A stretch of DNA of 37,881 nucleotides. It comes from an uncultured Bryobacterales bacterium. GTDB taxonomy: Bacteria > Acidobacteriota > Terriglobia > Bryobacterales > Bryobacteraceae. Positions 1 through 8,897 of this stretch are shown here, piece after piece. Below the pieces are notes generated by a model. That model worked only from the letters and a program-made list of their open reading frames with translations. It was not told the DNA's origin and made no database searches. The position numbers and the translations under genes were made by a program. Numbering within the stretch: position 1 is the stretch's first letter; every line of letters begins with the position of its first letter. The stretch covers positions 1-37,881 of the forward strand of contig CALGAR010000062.1 of the NCBI GenBank assembly GCA_937959285.1, in the 5' to 3' direction.

Positions 1-488
1 CCCGGCATGTTCTTGCCCTTCGGCACGCGGTTGGCATCGCGGATCACCGCCATCGAACCGATGCCGCGATGATACTTCGAACCGTGAGCCATCGGACCGC
101 GGCTTTGGCCGTGGCGCTTGATCACGCCCGCGAAGCCCTTGCCCTTGGAAGTTGCTGTTACGTCAACATACTCGCCTTCAGCGAAGATGTCCGCCTTCAG
201 CTCCTGTCCGAGCTCATACTCGTTCACATTCACACCGCGAATCTCACGAATAAAACGCTTAGCCGTCGTATTCGCCTTTTTCGCATGACCAAGTTCAGGC
301 TTGTTCGCATTCTTTTCCTTCTTATCGTCAAAACCGAGCTGGATCGCTTCGTATCCGTCGTTTTCCACGTTCTTCTTCTGCAGAACTACGCATGGGCCTG
401 CTTCGATAACCGTCACCGGATAAACCAAGCCTTCAGGACTGAATACTTGAGTCATGCCCAGCTTTCTGCCCAAGATACCCTTCGTCAT
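1..488 (-). CDS. rplC: 50S ribosomal protein L3 (partial, C-terminus beyond window)
   Basis: Structural protein of the large ribosomal subunit, second gene of the S10 operon. The visible N-terminal 162 residues begin MTKGILGRKLGMTQVF, the classic L3 start, and include the conserved KGKGFAGVIKRHGQSRGPMAHGS and YHRG segments in the central domain. The start ATG (488-486) is preceded by an AGAGGTG Shine-Dalgarno six bases away. It follows rpsJ by about 70 bases, the usual rpsJ-rplC order. The protein, in particular the stretch with NDGYEAIQLGF and DKKEKNANKPE, resembles Bacillota (Paenibacillus type) rather than Acidobacteriota L3 as I remember them. That disagrees with the rest of the window. 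The 3' end lies outside the window. Confidence 0.95.
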   Translation of the reverse strand, partial: MTKGILGRKLGMTQVFSPEGLVYPVTVIEAGPCVVLQKKNVENDGYEAIQLGFDDKKEKNANKPELGHAKKANTTAKRFIREIRGVNVNEYELGQELKADIFAEGEYVDVTATSKGKGFAGVIKRHGQSRGPMAHGSKYHRGIGSMAVIRDANRVPKGKNMP

Positions 489-558
489 GTTGACACCTCT
501 TTTCTACCCATTGAATAAAGTTCTGTATTTGCACCATTCTATTGTTCATCACGAACGA

Positions 559-867
559 TTACAGTTTGATTTCGATGTCCACACCGGACGGCAAGTCGAG
601 ACGCATCAGCGCATCCACCGTTTGCGGCGTCGGATTCACGATGTCGATCAGACGCTTGTGCGTGCGCATCTCGAATTGTTCACGGGAATCCTTGTACTTG
701 TGCACAGCGCGCAGGATCGTGATCACTTGCTTCTCCGTCGGAAGCGGGATCGGGCCGGAAACTCCTGCACCGGAACGCTTGGCTGTTTCCACGATCTTCT
801 CGGCGGATTGATCCAACACCCTGTGATCATACGCTTTTAAACGAATGCGAATTTTTTGCTTTGCCAT
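559..867 (-). CDS. rpsJ: 30S ribosomal protein S10
   Basis: Small-subunit protein S10 (also NusE, part of transcription antitermination complexes). It is 102 residues, the normal family length, and starts MAKQKIRIRLKAYDHRVLDQ. The family motifs SGPIPLPTEK, KDSREQFEMRTHKR and LIDIVNPTPQTVDALM are all present, as is the C-terminal LPSGVDIEIKL. The ATG at 867-865 was chosen over an upstream in-frame start because it matches the family N-terminus and has a full AAGGAGGT Shine-Dalgarno eight bases upstream. It is the first gene of its transcription unit, with its own promoter and structured leader. The sequence is almost identical to my memory of Paenibacillus S10. Confidence 0.97.
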   Translation of the reverse strand: MAKQKIRIRLKAYDHRVLDQSAEKIVETAKRSGAGVSGPIPLPTEKQVITILRAVHKYKDSREQFEMRTHKRLIDIVNPTPQTVDALMRLDLPSGVDIEIKL

Positions 868-924
868 AGCTTTACCTCCTTCTATCGCCCAAATTTGTTT
901 CGGACATACTCCGTGAAAATTTAC

Positions 925-962
925 CTGACAACCCGTCATGGCAAAGGGGCCGGGTGTGTCAG
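925..962 (-). promoter_or_regulatory. Hairpin in the rpsJ leader (possible S10-operon leader element)
   Basis: On the minus strand an 11-bp stem is formed by CTGACA/TGTCAG and ACCCG/CGGGT with one bulged C and a 15-base loop. It lies inside the transcript leader, between the putative start point near 998 and the rpsJ Shine-Dalgarno. S10 operons of several phyla carry leaders bound by L4, so an autoregulatory role is possible. That role is inference; I did not recognise a specific Rfam consensus. Confidence 0.45.
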
Positions 963-1004
963 CAACCTCTCACATCATCGCAACGTCACAGACCAACGTT
1001 CACA

Positions 1005-1033
1005 ATTATATCGAAAATGCAGGATGAATGCAA
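1005..1033 (-). promoter_or_regulatory. Sigma-A/sigma-70 type promoter for rpsJ-rplC
   Basis: Read on the minus strand, a -35 box TTGCAT (1033-1028) is separated by exactly 17 bases from a perfect -10 box TATAAT (1010-1005). It lies about 140 bases upstream of rpsJ in a locally AT-rich segment, downstream of the tuf terminator, so rpsJ-rplC appears to be transcribed independently of tuf. The 868-1206 interval without a gene holds this promoter, the leader hairpin and the tuf terminator, and I see nothing else in it. Confidence 0.75.
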
Positions 1034-1159
1034 GAAAAAAATCATGCGTCTTTAGGCATGATTCCAACCTATCATTAATAATATAACAAAAGCAATGTCC
1101 GCCTATAACGAGAGAGCCGCCCGCCACGTTCCGGCCCTCATGGTTGCATGAAGCAATAA

Positions 1160-1192
1160 CAAGACCCTCTGATCAGGGATCAGAGGGTCTTG
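1160..1192 (-). terminator. Intrinsic terminator downstream of tuf
   Basis: A perfect 15-bp inverted repeat (CAAGACCCTCTGATC and its complement) with a 3-base loop begins 15 bases after the tuf stop codon. On the minus strand it is followed by a T-rich TTATTGCTTC. It separates tuf from the rpsJ promoter. The symmetry means it could also stop plus-strand transcripts weakly. Confidence 0.85.
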
Positions 1193-1206
1193 TCTATCGA
1201 AGGGAA

Positions 1207-2397
<1,191 letters not shown>

Positions 2398-2560
2398 TGT
2401 CTGGTCTCCTCAGTCTGGTTTCGGTCTGTTGATCTAGGTTAGGTTTTGGTTGAAATTTTCGAGCTGTTCGCAAGCGTTCCTGGCGAAACACCGCGGCTCT
2501 TTCGAACATCTTCCCTTGGAGGCCCTATGCCCCGGCGACAACCATGCTTCAGGATAGAAG

Positions 2561-2636
<76 letters not shown>

Positions 2637-2657
2637 TCGGGAAAAATCGAATTCTAC

Positions 2658-2746
2658 TGGTGGACAGGGGAGGATTCGAACCTCCGTAGCTCGCAAGGAG
2701 CGGCAGATTTACAGTCTGCTGCCATTAACCACTCGGCCACCTGTCC
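2658..2746 (-). tRNA. tRNA-Tyr (anticodon GTA)
   Basis: An 89-base class II tRNA with a perfect acceptor stem GGACAGG/CCTGTCC, discriminator A and encoded CCA. The anticodon stem GCAGA/TCTGC encloses CTGTAAA, giving anticodon GTA. A long variable arm and a T arm GGAGG-TTCGAAT-CCTCC are present. It is the first gene of the tRNA-tuf unit. In the common Tyr-Gly-Thr-tuf arrangement a tRNA-Gly would follow; none is present in the 21-base spacer here. Confidence 0.96.
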
Positions 2747-2763
2747 ATGCCGGCCAGCCGCTT

Positions 2764-2783
2764 CTCCCGAATGCTTCCGGGAG
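2764..2783 (-). promoter_or_regulatory. Short hairpin in the leader of tRNA-Tyr
   Basis: CTCCCG and CGGGAG form a perfect 6-bp stem with an 8-base loop, 17 bases upstream of the tRNA-Tyr 5' end. It probably lies in the precursor leader. The rest of 2747-2925 shows only a weak -10-like TAAGAT and no convincing -35 box. Confidence 0.3.
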
Positions 2784-2925
2784 GACGCAACACTCGCGCG
2801 CGCCTCCGGCAGGGCCATTTCTCAGGCTACCGCATCCGAGCCACAATGTCCACTGGAAAGCTGCGGGAATCGGCTAAAGCTGGTTCTATCTTACCATACA
2901 TAGGCCGCAGTATAACTATCACGAG

Positions 2926-4338
2926 CTACGCCAAAATCTCCCGAATCACATTCCCATGCACATCTGTTAGGCGCATGTCTCGACCATTAAACGGATACGT
3001 GAGCTTTTCATGGTCGAGGCCGAGCAGGTGGAGGATCGTGGCATGGAGATCGTACACCGATTTCTTGTTCTCTACCGCGCGGTAACCGTATTGGTCCGTA
3101 GCGCCCACGATGGTTCCGCCCTTTACGCCTCCTCCGGCGAGCCAGACACTGAAGCCGGCAGGGTTATGATCCCGCCCGTCCATGCGCTGCGAAATCGGCA
3201 TGCGGCCGAACTCGCTGTGAAAGATGATCAGCGTTGAATCAAACAATCCTCGGCTCTTTAGATCCTTAATCAGTCCTGCAATCGGGCGGTCAATCTCAGA
3301 AGCATGGGTTTCATGGTTGGTCTTCAGATCGAAGTGAGCATCCCAGCTTGGCTCAAAGTTCCCACCCCCCGAATAGATCTGCACGAAGCGCACGCCTCGC
3401 TCGATTAGCCGCCGCGTCATGAGCGCCTGCCGCCCAAAGTAATCGGTCGGCGATTCGCCGATGCCGTATAGCCGCAGCGTCGCTTCGGATTCCTTTGAGA
3501 GGTCAATCGCCTCCGTCGCGTGGACCTGCATTTTGAAGGCGAGTTCGTAGGAATAAATCCGGGCAGACAGTTCCGAGTCCGCCGGATTCTTCTCGAGGTG
3601 CCTCTGGTTGAGCTCTCCCAACAAGTCGAGCCACTTGCGCTGTTGCTCGGGCATCCGCGCTTTCGACGGTTTGAGGTCGACGATCGGATCTCCGGAGGAG
3701 CGGAACGGGGTCCCCTGATAAGCTGCTGGCATGTACCCGGAACCCCAGTTGGGGGCGCCATTGATCGGGCCGCCGCGGTAATCGGTAAACACGATGAACC
3801 CCGGCAAGTTCTCGTTCTCCGTGCCTAGGCCGTACGTGATCCAACTGCCCATGCTTGGATGACCGGCAAGGATCGTCCCCGTATTCATCTGATAGAGCGC
3901 CGGCCCGTGGTCGTTGCTAATGCAATACATCGAGCGAATCAGCGCCAGATCGTCGACGTGCTCCGCGACGTGCGGGAACAAAGACGACACATCCATGCCG
4001 CACTGACCATATTTATTGAACGTCCACGGAGACGGCATGAGGCCGCCTGGGTGGCCCTGAGAGACCGAAACCTCACCGACTCCCGTCATTGCCTCGCCCT
4101 GGCGGCGTAGCAACTCCGGCTTCGGATCGAAGGTGTCGACCTGGCTCAGACCGCCGTAACAAAAGATAGAAATGACCGATTTGACCTTGGGAGGAAAGTG
4201 CGGCTCTTTCTTTTGCAGCGGCGACGTCCCGGCTGCCAGGAGTCCCTGCCTGTGCAGAATGTCAGCGAGAGCTACACTCGCGATGCCCCCGCCCAGCTTT
4301 CCCAACAACTCGCGGCGTGAATAAATTCCGGGTTTCAT
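2926..4338 (-). CDS. DUF1501 family protein (sulfatase-like fold, Tat-exported)
   Basis: A 470-residue secreted protein of the DUF1501 family, common in Planctomycetota and Acidobacteriota and structurally related to the alkaline phosphatase/sulfatase superfamily. Its reaction is not established. A twin-arginine signal is visible at residues 7-25 (YSRRELLGKLGGGIASVAL), so folded export through Tat is likely. Family hallmarks include FCYGGLSQVDTFDPKP, the SMYCISNDHGPALYQMNTG region, and HSEFGRMPISQ with DGRDHNPAGFSVWLAGGG. The C-terminal LHLLGLDHEKLTYPFNGRDM motif matches full-length members. Its ATG overlaps the stop codon of the upstream cytochrome gene by four bases (ATGA), so the two are translationally coupled and very likely act together in the periplasm. 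Confidence 0.9.
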   Translation of the reverse strand: MKPGIYSRRELLGKLGGGIASVALADILHRQGLLAAGTSPLQKKEPHFPPKVKSVISIFCYGGLSQVDTFDPKPELLRRQGEAMTGVGEVSVSQGHPGGLMPSPWTFNKYGQCGMDVSSLFPHVAEHVDDLALIRSMYCISNDHGPALYQMNTGTILAGHPSMGSWITYGLGTENENLPGFIVFTDYRGGPINGAPNWGSGYMPAAYQGTPFRSSGDPIVDLKPSKARMPEQQRKWLDLLGELNQRHLEKNPADSELSARIYSYELAFKMQVHATEAIDLSKESEATLRLYGIGESPTDYFGRQALMTRRLIERGVRFVQIYSGGGNFEPSWDAHFDLKTNHETHASEIDRPIAGLIKDLKSRGLFDSTLIIFHSEFGRMPISQRMDGRDHNPAGFSVWLAGGGVKGGTIVGATDQYGYRAVENKKSVYDLHATILHLLGLDHEKLTYPFNGRDMRLTDVHGNVIREILA

Positions 4339-6860
4339 TGGCGGTACACAAACTCATTCAGGTTAAACAGCAGTTGGCAGAAATGGACGAGTCGCTCGAA
4401 ATCGCCGTTGATGTAGGAAACCGCTCGGGACCGCTCGAACTCATCGGGCGGACGGCTCAATGCCAAGCGATATGCGTGATCCACTTGCTTGCCGACGTCC
4501 TCTCCCGCCTCGCGAAGCACACGCTCTGCGAACTTCTTCGACTGCAGGAGGACGAACGCATTGTTCATCAGCAGCAGAGCCTGCGGCGCAATGGTCGACC
4601 GGTTCCGGCGATCACAGGATGTGATTAAATCCGGCTGGTCGAATGCCTCAAACAACGGGTAGCGGATACTGCGTTTGGAGAAGACATAGAGGCTGCGCCG
4701 CCAGGTAGAAGGATCGTCATCCGGCTTGCCCGGCCATGTTCGCCTCGTGCTTGATTGGAAGAGGTCAGGGTTGATGTAGGGGAAGACGGCAGGGCCGCCG
4801 AGAGTCCGGTCCAGCGTGCCCGCGACAGCCAGAATCTGATCCCGGATAATTTCGGCCTGAAGCCGCTGCCTCGGCATCCTCCAGAAGTACCTGTTTTCGG
4901 GGTCGATCTTCAGGTTGGCCTCGATGTCGTCGCTGCTCATTTGATAGGCCTCCGACGACATCATCAGCCGGTGCATCGATTTGATGCTCCAGCCGCTGCG
5001 AATGAATTCCGTGGCCAGCCAATCCAGCAGCTCCGGATGAGTGGGGCGCTGCCCCGTCTTGCCGAAATTGCTCGGCGTCCGAACGAGGCCCTCACCGAAA
5101 TGGTGCTGCCAGATGCGATTGACCATCACGCGCGCTGTCAGGGGATTTTCGGCCGAAGCAACCCATTGGGCAAAGCCGCGCCGGCGCCAGCTCGATTTAG
5201 CTTCGGGCGGCGGAACAGGAAACTCGTACTCGCCTTGCCAGGCGACGGAGATGACGCCGGGCTTCATCAACGACCCCTTGGCGTCCGGACTTCCGCGGTG
5301 CAGGAAGTACGAGGGAAGCGCTTCCCGGCCTTCTTCACCAATCACCATCGCCGTTGGATACTTCTTCGGTTTCTGCTTCTCGAGCTCGGCGATCTTATCT
5401 GTGATTTCCTGCCGGCGCGCCCGGTCCGCGTCCGTCATCACTGCGAGAATCTCCTTCTCGCTAATGTTCAACGTTTTTTCGATCTGCCTGGCATTCAGGC
5501 GCTGTCCTTCCGTGCGCTTCTCCGGTGGCGTGCGCCACGCAATCTGGAGATACTCGGGGAGCTTGTTCACCTTCTCCTCAAAAAGCCTCTTCCTGTAGGG
5601 CTCATCGATTTCGCTTTTGGCTTTGTTCAAAGGCGCCTGAAGACCCTCAATTCTCTTCAGCTCCGCCTTGTAAGCCTCAACGACGTCCGGTTTCACGAGT
5701 GGATGTTCGGCTGGCTTCGTAGAGAAGAAGACGGCTTGCATCCGATAGTAATCCTTCTGTGGTATCGGATCGAACTTGTGATTGTGGCAACGAGCACAGC
5801 CTACAGTGAGCCCCAGGAACGTTAGCGAAGTCGTCGTGATGAGATCATCGAGCTCGTCCATCCGCGTTCGCTCTGTCTTAATATTGTTGTCCGGGCCGAG
5901 ACGCAAGAATCCGGTAGCAATCATCGCCTCGTCGGATTCAGGCCACAACTCGTCGCCCGCAATCTGCTCCTGAATGAACCGGTCGTAAGGTTTGTCGTCA
6001 TTGAACGACTTCACGACATAATCCCGGTAGCGCCACGCGTCCGGCCAATCCAAATCGTTCTCAAATCCGCCGGAATCGGCGTAGCGGACAAGGTCGAGCC
6101 AGTGCCGGCCCCATCGCTCTCCGTAATGCGGTGAGGCGAGCAGCCGCTCGATTAGCCGCGGCCAGGCGTCCGGCTTGGAATCCTTCACAAACGCTTCTAC
6201 TTCCCGGGGAGCCGGCGGAAGACCCAGCAAATCAAGATACGCTCTGCGAATCAGCGTCCGGCGATCCGCTTTTCGGGCTGGAGTCAAGCCCTTTGCCTTG
6301 TACGTCTGAGACAGGAAGGCGTCGATTGGATTCGTGAACCGCGCGGATTGACCTGTCTTCGGAACAGGGTGCCGAACCGGCGGGACAAATGCCCAGAACT
6401 TCCGCTCCTCGGCAGTAATCGGTCTCTCTTCAAGCTTCGCAAGAGCCTCTGAATTCGAGGACTTGGAGGCGTCGGCCTGTTCCGTCTGGACGTCTTCGAG
6501 CGGCGCTCCTGCGACGATCCACCGGCGCAGAATTTCGATGTCCGCATCCGGGAGCTTTTGTCCTGGAGGCATCGCCGGCTTTTGCGCGTGCGTGACGAAT
6601 TGATAAAGGAGGCTCAGCCTTGGGTTCGTGGGCTCAACTGCGGGGCCGCGCTCGCCGCCAGCGAGAATCGATTCCCGCGTTCGGAGATCCAGCTTCGACA
6701 TCTTGACACCCTCGCCGTGGCAAGCGAAGCAGTTCTTCTTGAGGATGCGATAAGCCTCCTGCGAGAGCGAATCGGCAGCGAGCGCCGGAATTGATACGGC
6801 AAGGCAAACGAGCGCAGCCGTACTTGAGGTTCTGCCGGCACGTACCAAGTGAGCACTCAT
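4335..6860 (-). CDS. PSD1 / planctomycete-type cytochrome c protein (DUF1549-DUF1553)
   Basis: An 841-residue exported protein. The signal peptide is about residues 1-29, ending IPALAA. An N-terminal planctomycete cytochrome C (PSCyt1) domain carries the heme-binding CFACH at 44-48 and the distal AMPPGQ segment. DUF1549 follows (about 180-400) with a second CxxCH at C355-H359 inside CARCHNHKFDP. DUF1553 fills the C-terminal 300 residues (NPLTARVMVNRIWQHHFGEG, then TPSNFG). The charged coiled-coil-like stretch between them (about 400-520) is usual for the family. It is the first gene of a two-gene unit with the DUF1501 protein. Such pairs are expanded in polysaccharide-degrading Planctomycetota and in Bryobacterales. 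A redox role in carbohydrate turnover is often proposed but unproven. Confidence 0.92.
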   Translation of the reverse strand: MSAHLVRAGRTSSTAALVCLAVSIPALAADSLSQEAYRILKKNCFACHGEGVKMSKLDLRTRESILAGGERGPAVEPTNPRLSLLYQFVTHAQKPAMPPGQKLPDADIEILRRWIVAGAPLEDVQTEQADASKSSNSEALAKLEERPITAEERKFWAFVPPVRHPVPKTGQSARFTNPIDAFLSQTYKAKGLTPARKADRRTLIRRAYLDLLGLPPAPREVEAFVKDSKPDAWPRLIERLLASPHYGERWGRHWLDLVRYADSGGFENDLDWPDAWRYRDYVVKSFNDDKPYDRFIQEQIAGDELWPESDEAMIATGFLRLGPDNNIKTERTRMDELDDLITTTSLTFLGLTVGCARCHNHKFDPIPQKDYYRMQAVFFSTKPAEHPLVKPDVVEAYKAELKRIEGLQAPLNKAKSEIDEPYRKRLFEEKVNKLPEYLQIAWRTPPEKRTEGQRLNARQIEKTLNISEKEILAVMTDADRARRQEITDKIAELEKQKPKKYPTAMVIGEEGREALPSYFLHRGSPDAKGSLMKPGVISVAWQGEYEFPVPPPEAKSSWRRRGFAQWVASAENPLTARVMVNRIWQHHFGEGLVRTPSNFGKTGQRPTHPELLDWLATEFIRSGWSIKSMHRLMMSSEAYQMSSDDIEANLKIDPENRYFWRMPRQRLQAEIIRDQILAVAGTLDRTLGGPAVFPYINPDLFQSSTRRTWPGKPDDDPSTWRRSLYVFSKRSIRYPLFEAFDQPDLITSCDRRNRSTIAPQALLLMNNAFVLLQSKKFAERVLREAGEDVGKQVDHAYRLALSRPPDEFERSRAVSYINGDFERLVHFCQLLFNLNEFVYRQ

Positions 6861-6918
6861 GACGCGGATACTCCGGAAAGAGAAGCTCTATCAGATATAT
6901 CTGGCGTTCGGACCGGTG

Positions 6919-7983
6919 TCAAACGGTCGCAACGTCCCCCAGCAAGTCCTTCGGCTGCTCCCATCGCCCGCTGTCTGCGGAGCGAAACAGAGCTTCGATC
7001 ACCGACATGTTTCGAATTGCGTCTTCAAGCGGAGTCGGCACCTCGGTATCGTCGAGGATAGCCCGGGAGAAAAGGTCTCCCTGGATCGTGTATTGGTCCG
7101 CCACCGGGAGTTCCTCAACCGTAATCCCCTCGCCTGTCAAGCTCGAACCATCATCAATAAAGATACGGTTGGGTCGGTCCGGCGGCGCATTGAAAGGGAT
7201 TTCGACTTCGATGCGGCCGCGGGTGCCAAGCAATTGCATCCGCTGGTAAGGAACCAGTTGTGTGCTGCACTCAAAGATCGTTTGCCCGCTCGGAAACTCG
7301 AGCAGGGCGGACGTTAGGCGGTCGATCTTCATGTCGGGATCGCGTTCAAGGAGAGCCATCACCCTCACCGGTTCCTCCCCATATAACATTCGGGAGAGAG
7401 TGATGGGATAGCATCCAATATCCATCAACGCTCCGCCGCCCCACTCCGGAACGTTGCGAATATTCCGCGGGTCGTTGTTGAAATAACTGAAGAAACCGGC
7501 AACCACCCGCAATGCGCCAATCCTGCCCGATCTCATCAGATCACGAGCCAGAATCCACTGCGGATTGGAGCGCGCCATGAACGCTTCCCCAATCTTCACC
7601 CCGGTCCGGTCGCGCACCTCCAGGAGTTTTCTCGCCTCAGCAACAGTCAACGAAATAGGCTTCTCACAGAGCACGTGCTTCCCCGCCTCTGCGCAGCGAA
7701 TGGACCAGGGTACATGAAGATGGTTCGGCAAAGGATTGTAAATGGCATCGATGGAGGGATCCGACACCAGTTCGTCGTACGATCCGTACGCCTTTGGGAT
7801 CGCGAGCCTCTTGGCGGCCTCCTGCGCCCGAGCGAGGCTTCGGGAAGCGATCGCCGTGATTTCACAACAGCTTCCCTGCTGCATTGCCGGGATCACCTTC
7901 TCGACTGCAATCTTGGCAGCGCCTAGCACTCCCCACCGCACCTTCCGTTTCGTCTGAGTAAGCGGAACTTCCTTGCCGTCCAT
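6919..7983 (-). CDS. Gfo/Idh/MocA family NAD(P)-dependent oxidoreductase
   Basis: A 354-residue cytoplasmic dehydrogenase. The N-terminal Rossmann fold has WGVLGAAKIA near residues 16-25, followed by the family signature CEKPISL with the catalytic-region lysine near residue 97. The C-terminal GFO/IDH/MocA alpha/beta domain contains GGGALMDIGCYPI, in the position of the substrate-binding histidine region of the family. It most resembles glucose-fructose oxidoreductase or dihydrodiol dehydrogenase-like members, but the substrate cannot be named. The ATG at 7983 was chosen because AAGGGAG lies eight bases upstream; a GTG nine bases earlier is the alternative. It is divergent from the secreted protein at 8087, with 103 bases between them, and 58 bases from the cytochrome gene, so it may be cotranscribed with the latter. 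Confidence 0.9.
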   Translation of the reverse strand: MDGKEVPLTQTKRKVRWGVLGAAKIAVEKVIPAMQQGSCCEITAIASRSLARAQEAAKRLAIPKAYGSYDELVSDPSIDAIYNPLPNHLHVPWSIRCAEAGKHVLCEKPISLTVAEARKLLEVRDRTGVKIGEAFMARSNPQWILARDLMRSGRIGALRVVAGFFSYFNNDPRNIRNVPEWGGGALMDIGCYPITLSRMLYGEEPVRVMALLERDPDMKIDRLTSALLEFPSGQTIFECSTQLVPYQRMQLLGTRGRIEVEIPFNAPPDRPNRIFIDDGSSLTGEGITVEELPVADQYTIQGDLFSRAILDDTEVPTPLEDAIRNMSVIEALFRSADSGRWEQPKDLLGDVATV

Positions 7984-8086
7984 TGCAAACACTCCCTTCG
8001 GCGGAGTCTATCACCAGGCGCGCAAAGATCAGAACAGGGGTGTCGCAAAAATCCGCTTCGAAGGGTCTTTGCAGCCGGAAGGAACT

Positions 8087-8839
8087 ATGAAGAGACTCTC
8101 ACGATCGAGTGCACTCATTGCCGCAGGCTTAAGTATTCTGTTCGCGGCGCCTGCCGCCGCAGAGGACACGCAGAACCCGAACGGGGAAATCGTGCTTCGC
8201 TTCGATTTTTCCAACGGGAGCGCCGGGTGGCTTCCCGGCCTGTCCGACTACTCCCTGTCCACGAGCGACCTCCGCTTCCGTGCGGAAATCCGCCAGTTGC
8301 CTCCGGAGGTGGACAACACGCGGAGAGGGTATTACCTCCAAAGTATGAACCGGTCCGACGACCTGTTCATGTTTCTCAAACGGGAACTGACACAGGAAGA
8401 CGGGCTTCAGCCGAACACCACCTACAGCGTCTCAATCGATGTTGGCTATCTGTCCAATGCGCCAAGCGGGGCGGTCGGCGTCGGGGGAGCGCCAGGGGAG
8501 AGCGTCTGGCTGAAGGCGGGGATTACTGTCGACGAACCGGTGACCACCCTCACTGGCGATTACGTGCACCTGAACATTGATAAAGGCGAGCAATCCCAGA
8601 GCGGCCGGGATGCCGGAGTGGTGAGTGATATCGCCAATGGCTTGACCTCGTCCCCGGAAGATGGCAGCAGCCCTTACGTCTACCTCACACGCGTCTACCA
8701 TCATCCAACACTCGTCCGCACCGATCACCGTGGTTCGTTGTGGACGATCATCGGTACGGATTCCGGCTTTGAAGGGCTGACCGGCATCTATTACTACTCG
8801 GTCATCGTCACTCTGCGTCCTATTCCTGTCCAGGAGTAA
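8087..8839 (+). CDS. Secreted protein of unknown function
   Basis: A 250-residue protein with a clear Sec signal peptide: MKRLSR, a hydrophobic stretch, then APAAAED at about residue 26. The ATG at 8087 is preceded by GGAAGGAAC at good spacing; the frame stays open upstream to 7973, but that extension has no signal-peptide sense. The mature part is rich in beta-prone segments (VLRFDFSNGSAGWLPG, then YSVSIDVGYLSNAPSG and YYYSVIVTLRPIPVQE), which suggests a single extracellular beta-sandwich domain. No catalytic motif is recognisable and there is no PEP-CTERM tail. I do not recognise a named family. It lies between the oxidoreductase (divergent) and the PEP-CTERM gene (convergent). Confidence 0.8.
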   Translation: MKRLSRSSALIAAGLSILFAAPAAAEDTQNPNGEIVLRFDFSNGSAGWLPGLSDYSLSTSDLRFRAEIRQLPPEVDNTRRGYYLQSMNRSDDLFMFLKRELTQEDGLQPNTTYSVSIDVGYLSNAPSGAVGVGGAPGESVWLKAGITVDEPVTTLTGDYVHLNIDKGEQSQSGRDAGVVSDIANGLTSSPEDGSSPYVYLTRVYHHPTLVRTDHRGSLWTIIGTDSGFEGLTGIYYYSVIVTLRPIPVQE

Positions 8840-8875
8840 AAAAAGCGGGCGGGCCGGGAAACCCCGAGCCTGCCC
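8838..8875 (-). terminator. Intrinsic terminator of the PEP-CTERM gene
   Basis: Read on the minus strand, a GC-rich imperfect hairpin (GGGCAGGC pairing with GCCCGCCC, plus inner pairs) is followed by a run of seven T. It lies 22 bases after the PEP-CTERM stop codon. The A-run immediately after the plus-strand stop means it serves mainly the minus strand, though the stem may act in both directions. Confidence 0.75.
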
Positions 8876-8897
8876 AATGAGGAGAGACGTTGGAAGT

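Noticed and set aside
2398..2560. Possible integrated element using the tRNA-Thr 3' end as attachment site
   Set aside because: No integrase, no repeated tRNA 3' fragment and only housekeeping genes follow; splice or recombination within tuf is a simpler explanation.
4755..5825. A 356-codon plus-strand open frame
   Set aside because: Antisense to the PSD1 gene, Arg-rich low-sense product, no ribosome-binding site; a shadow in high-GC DNA.
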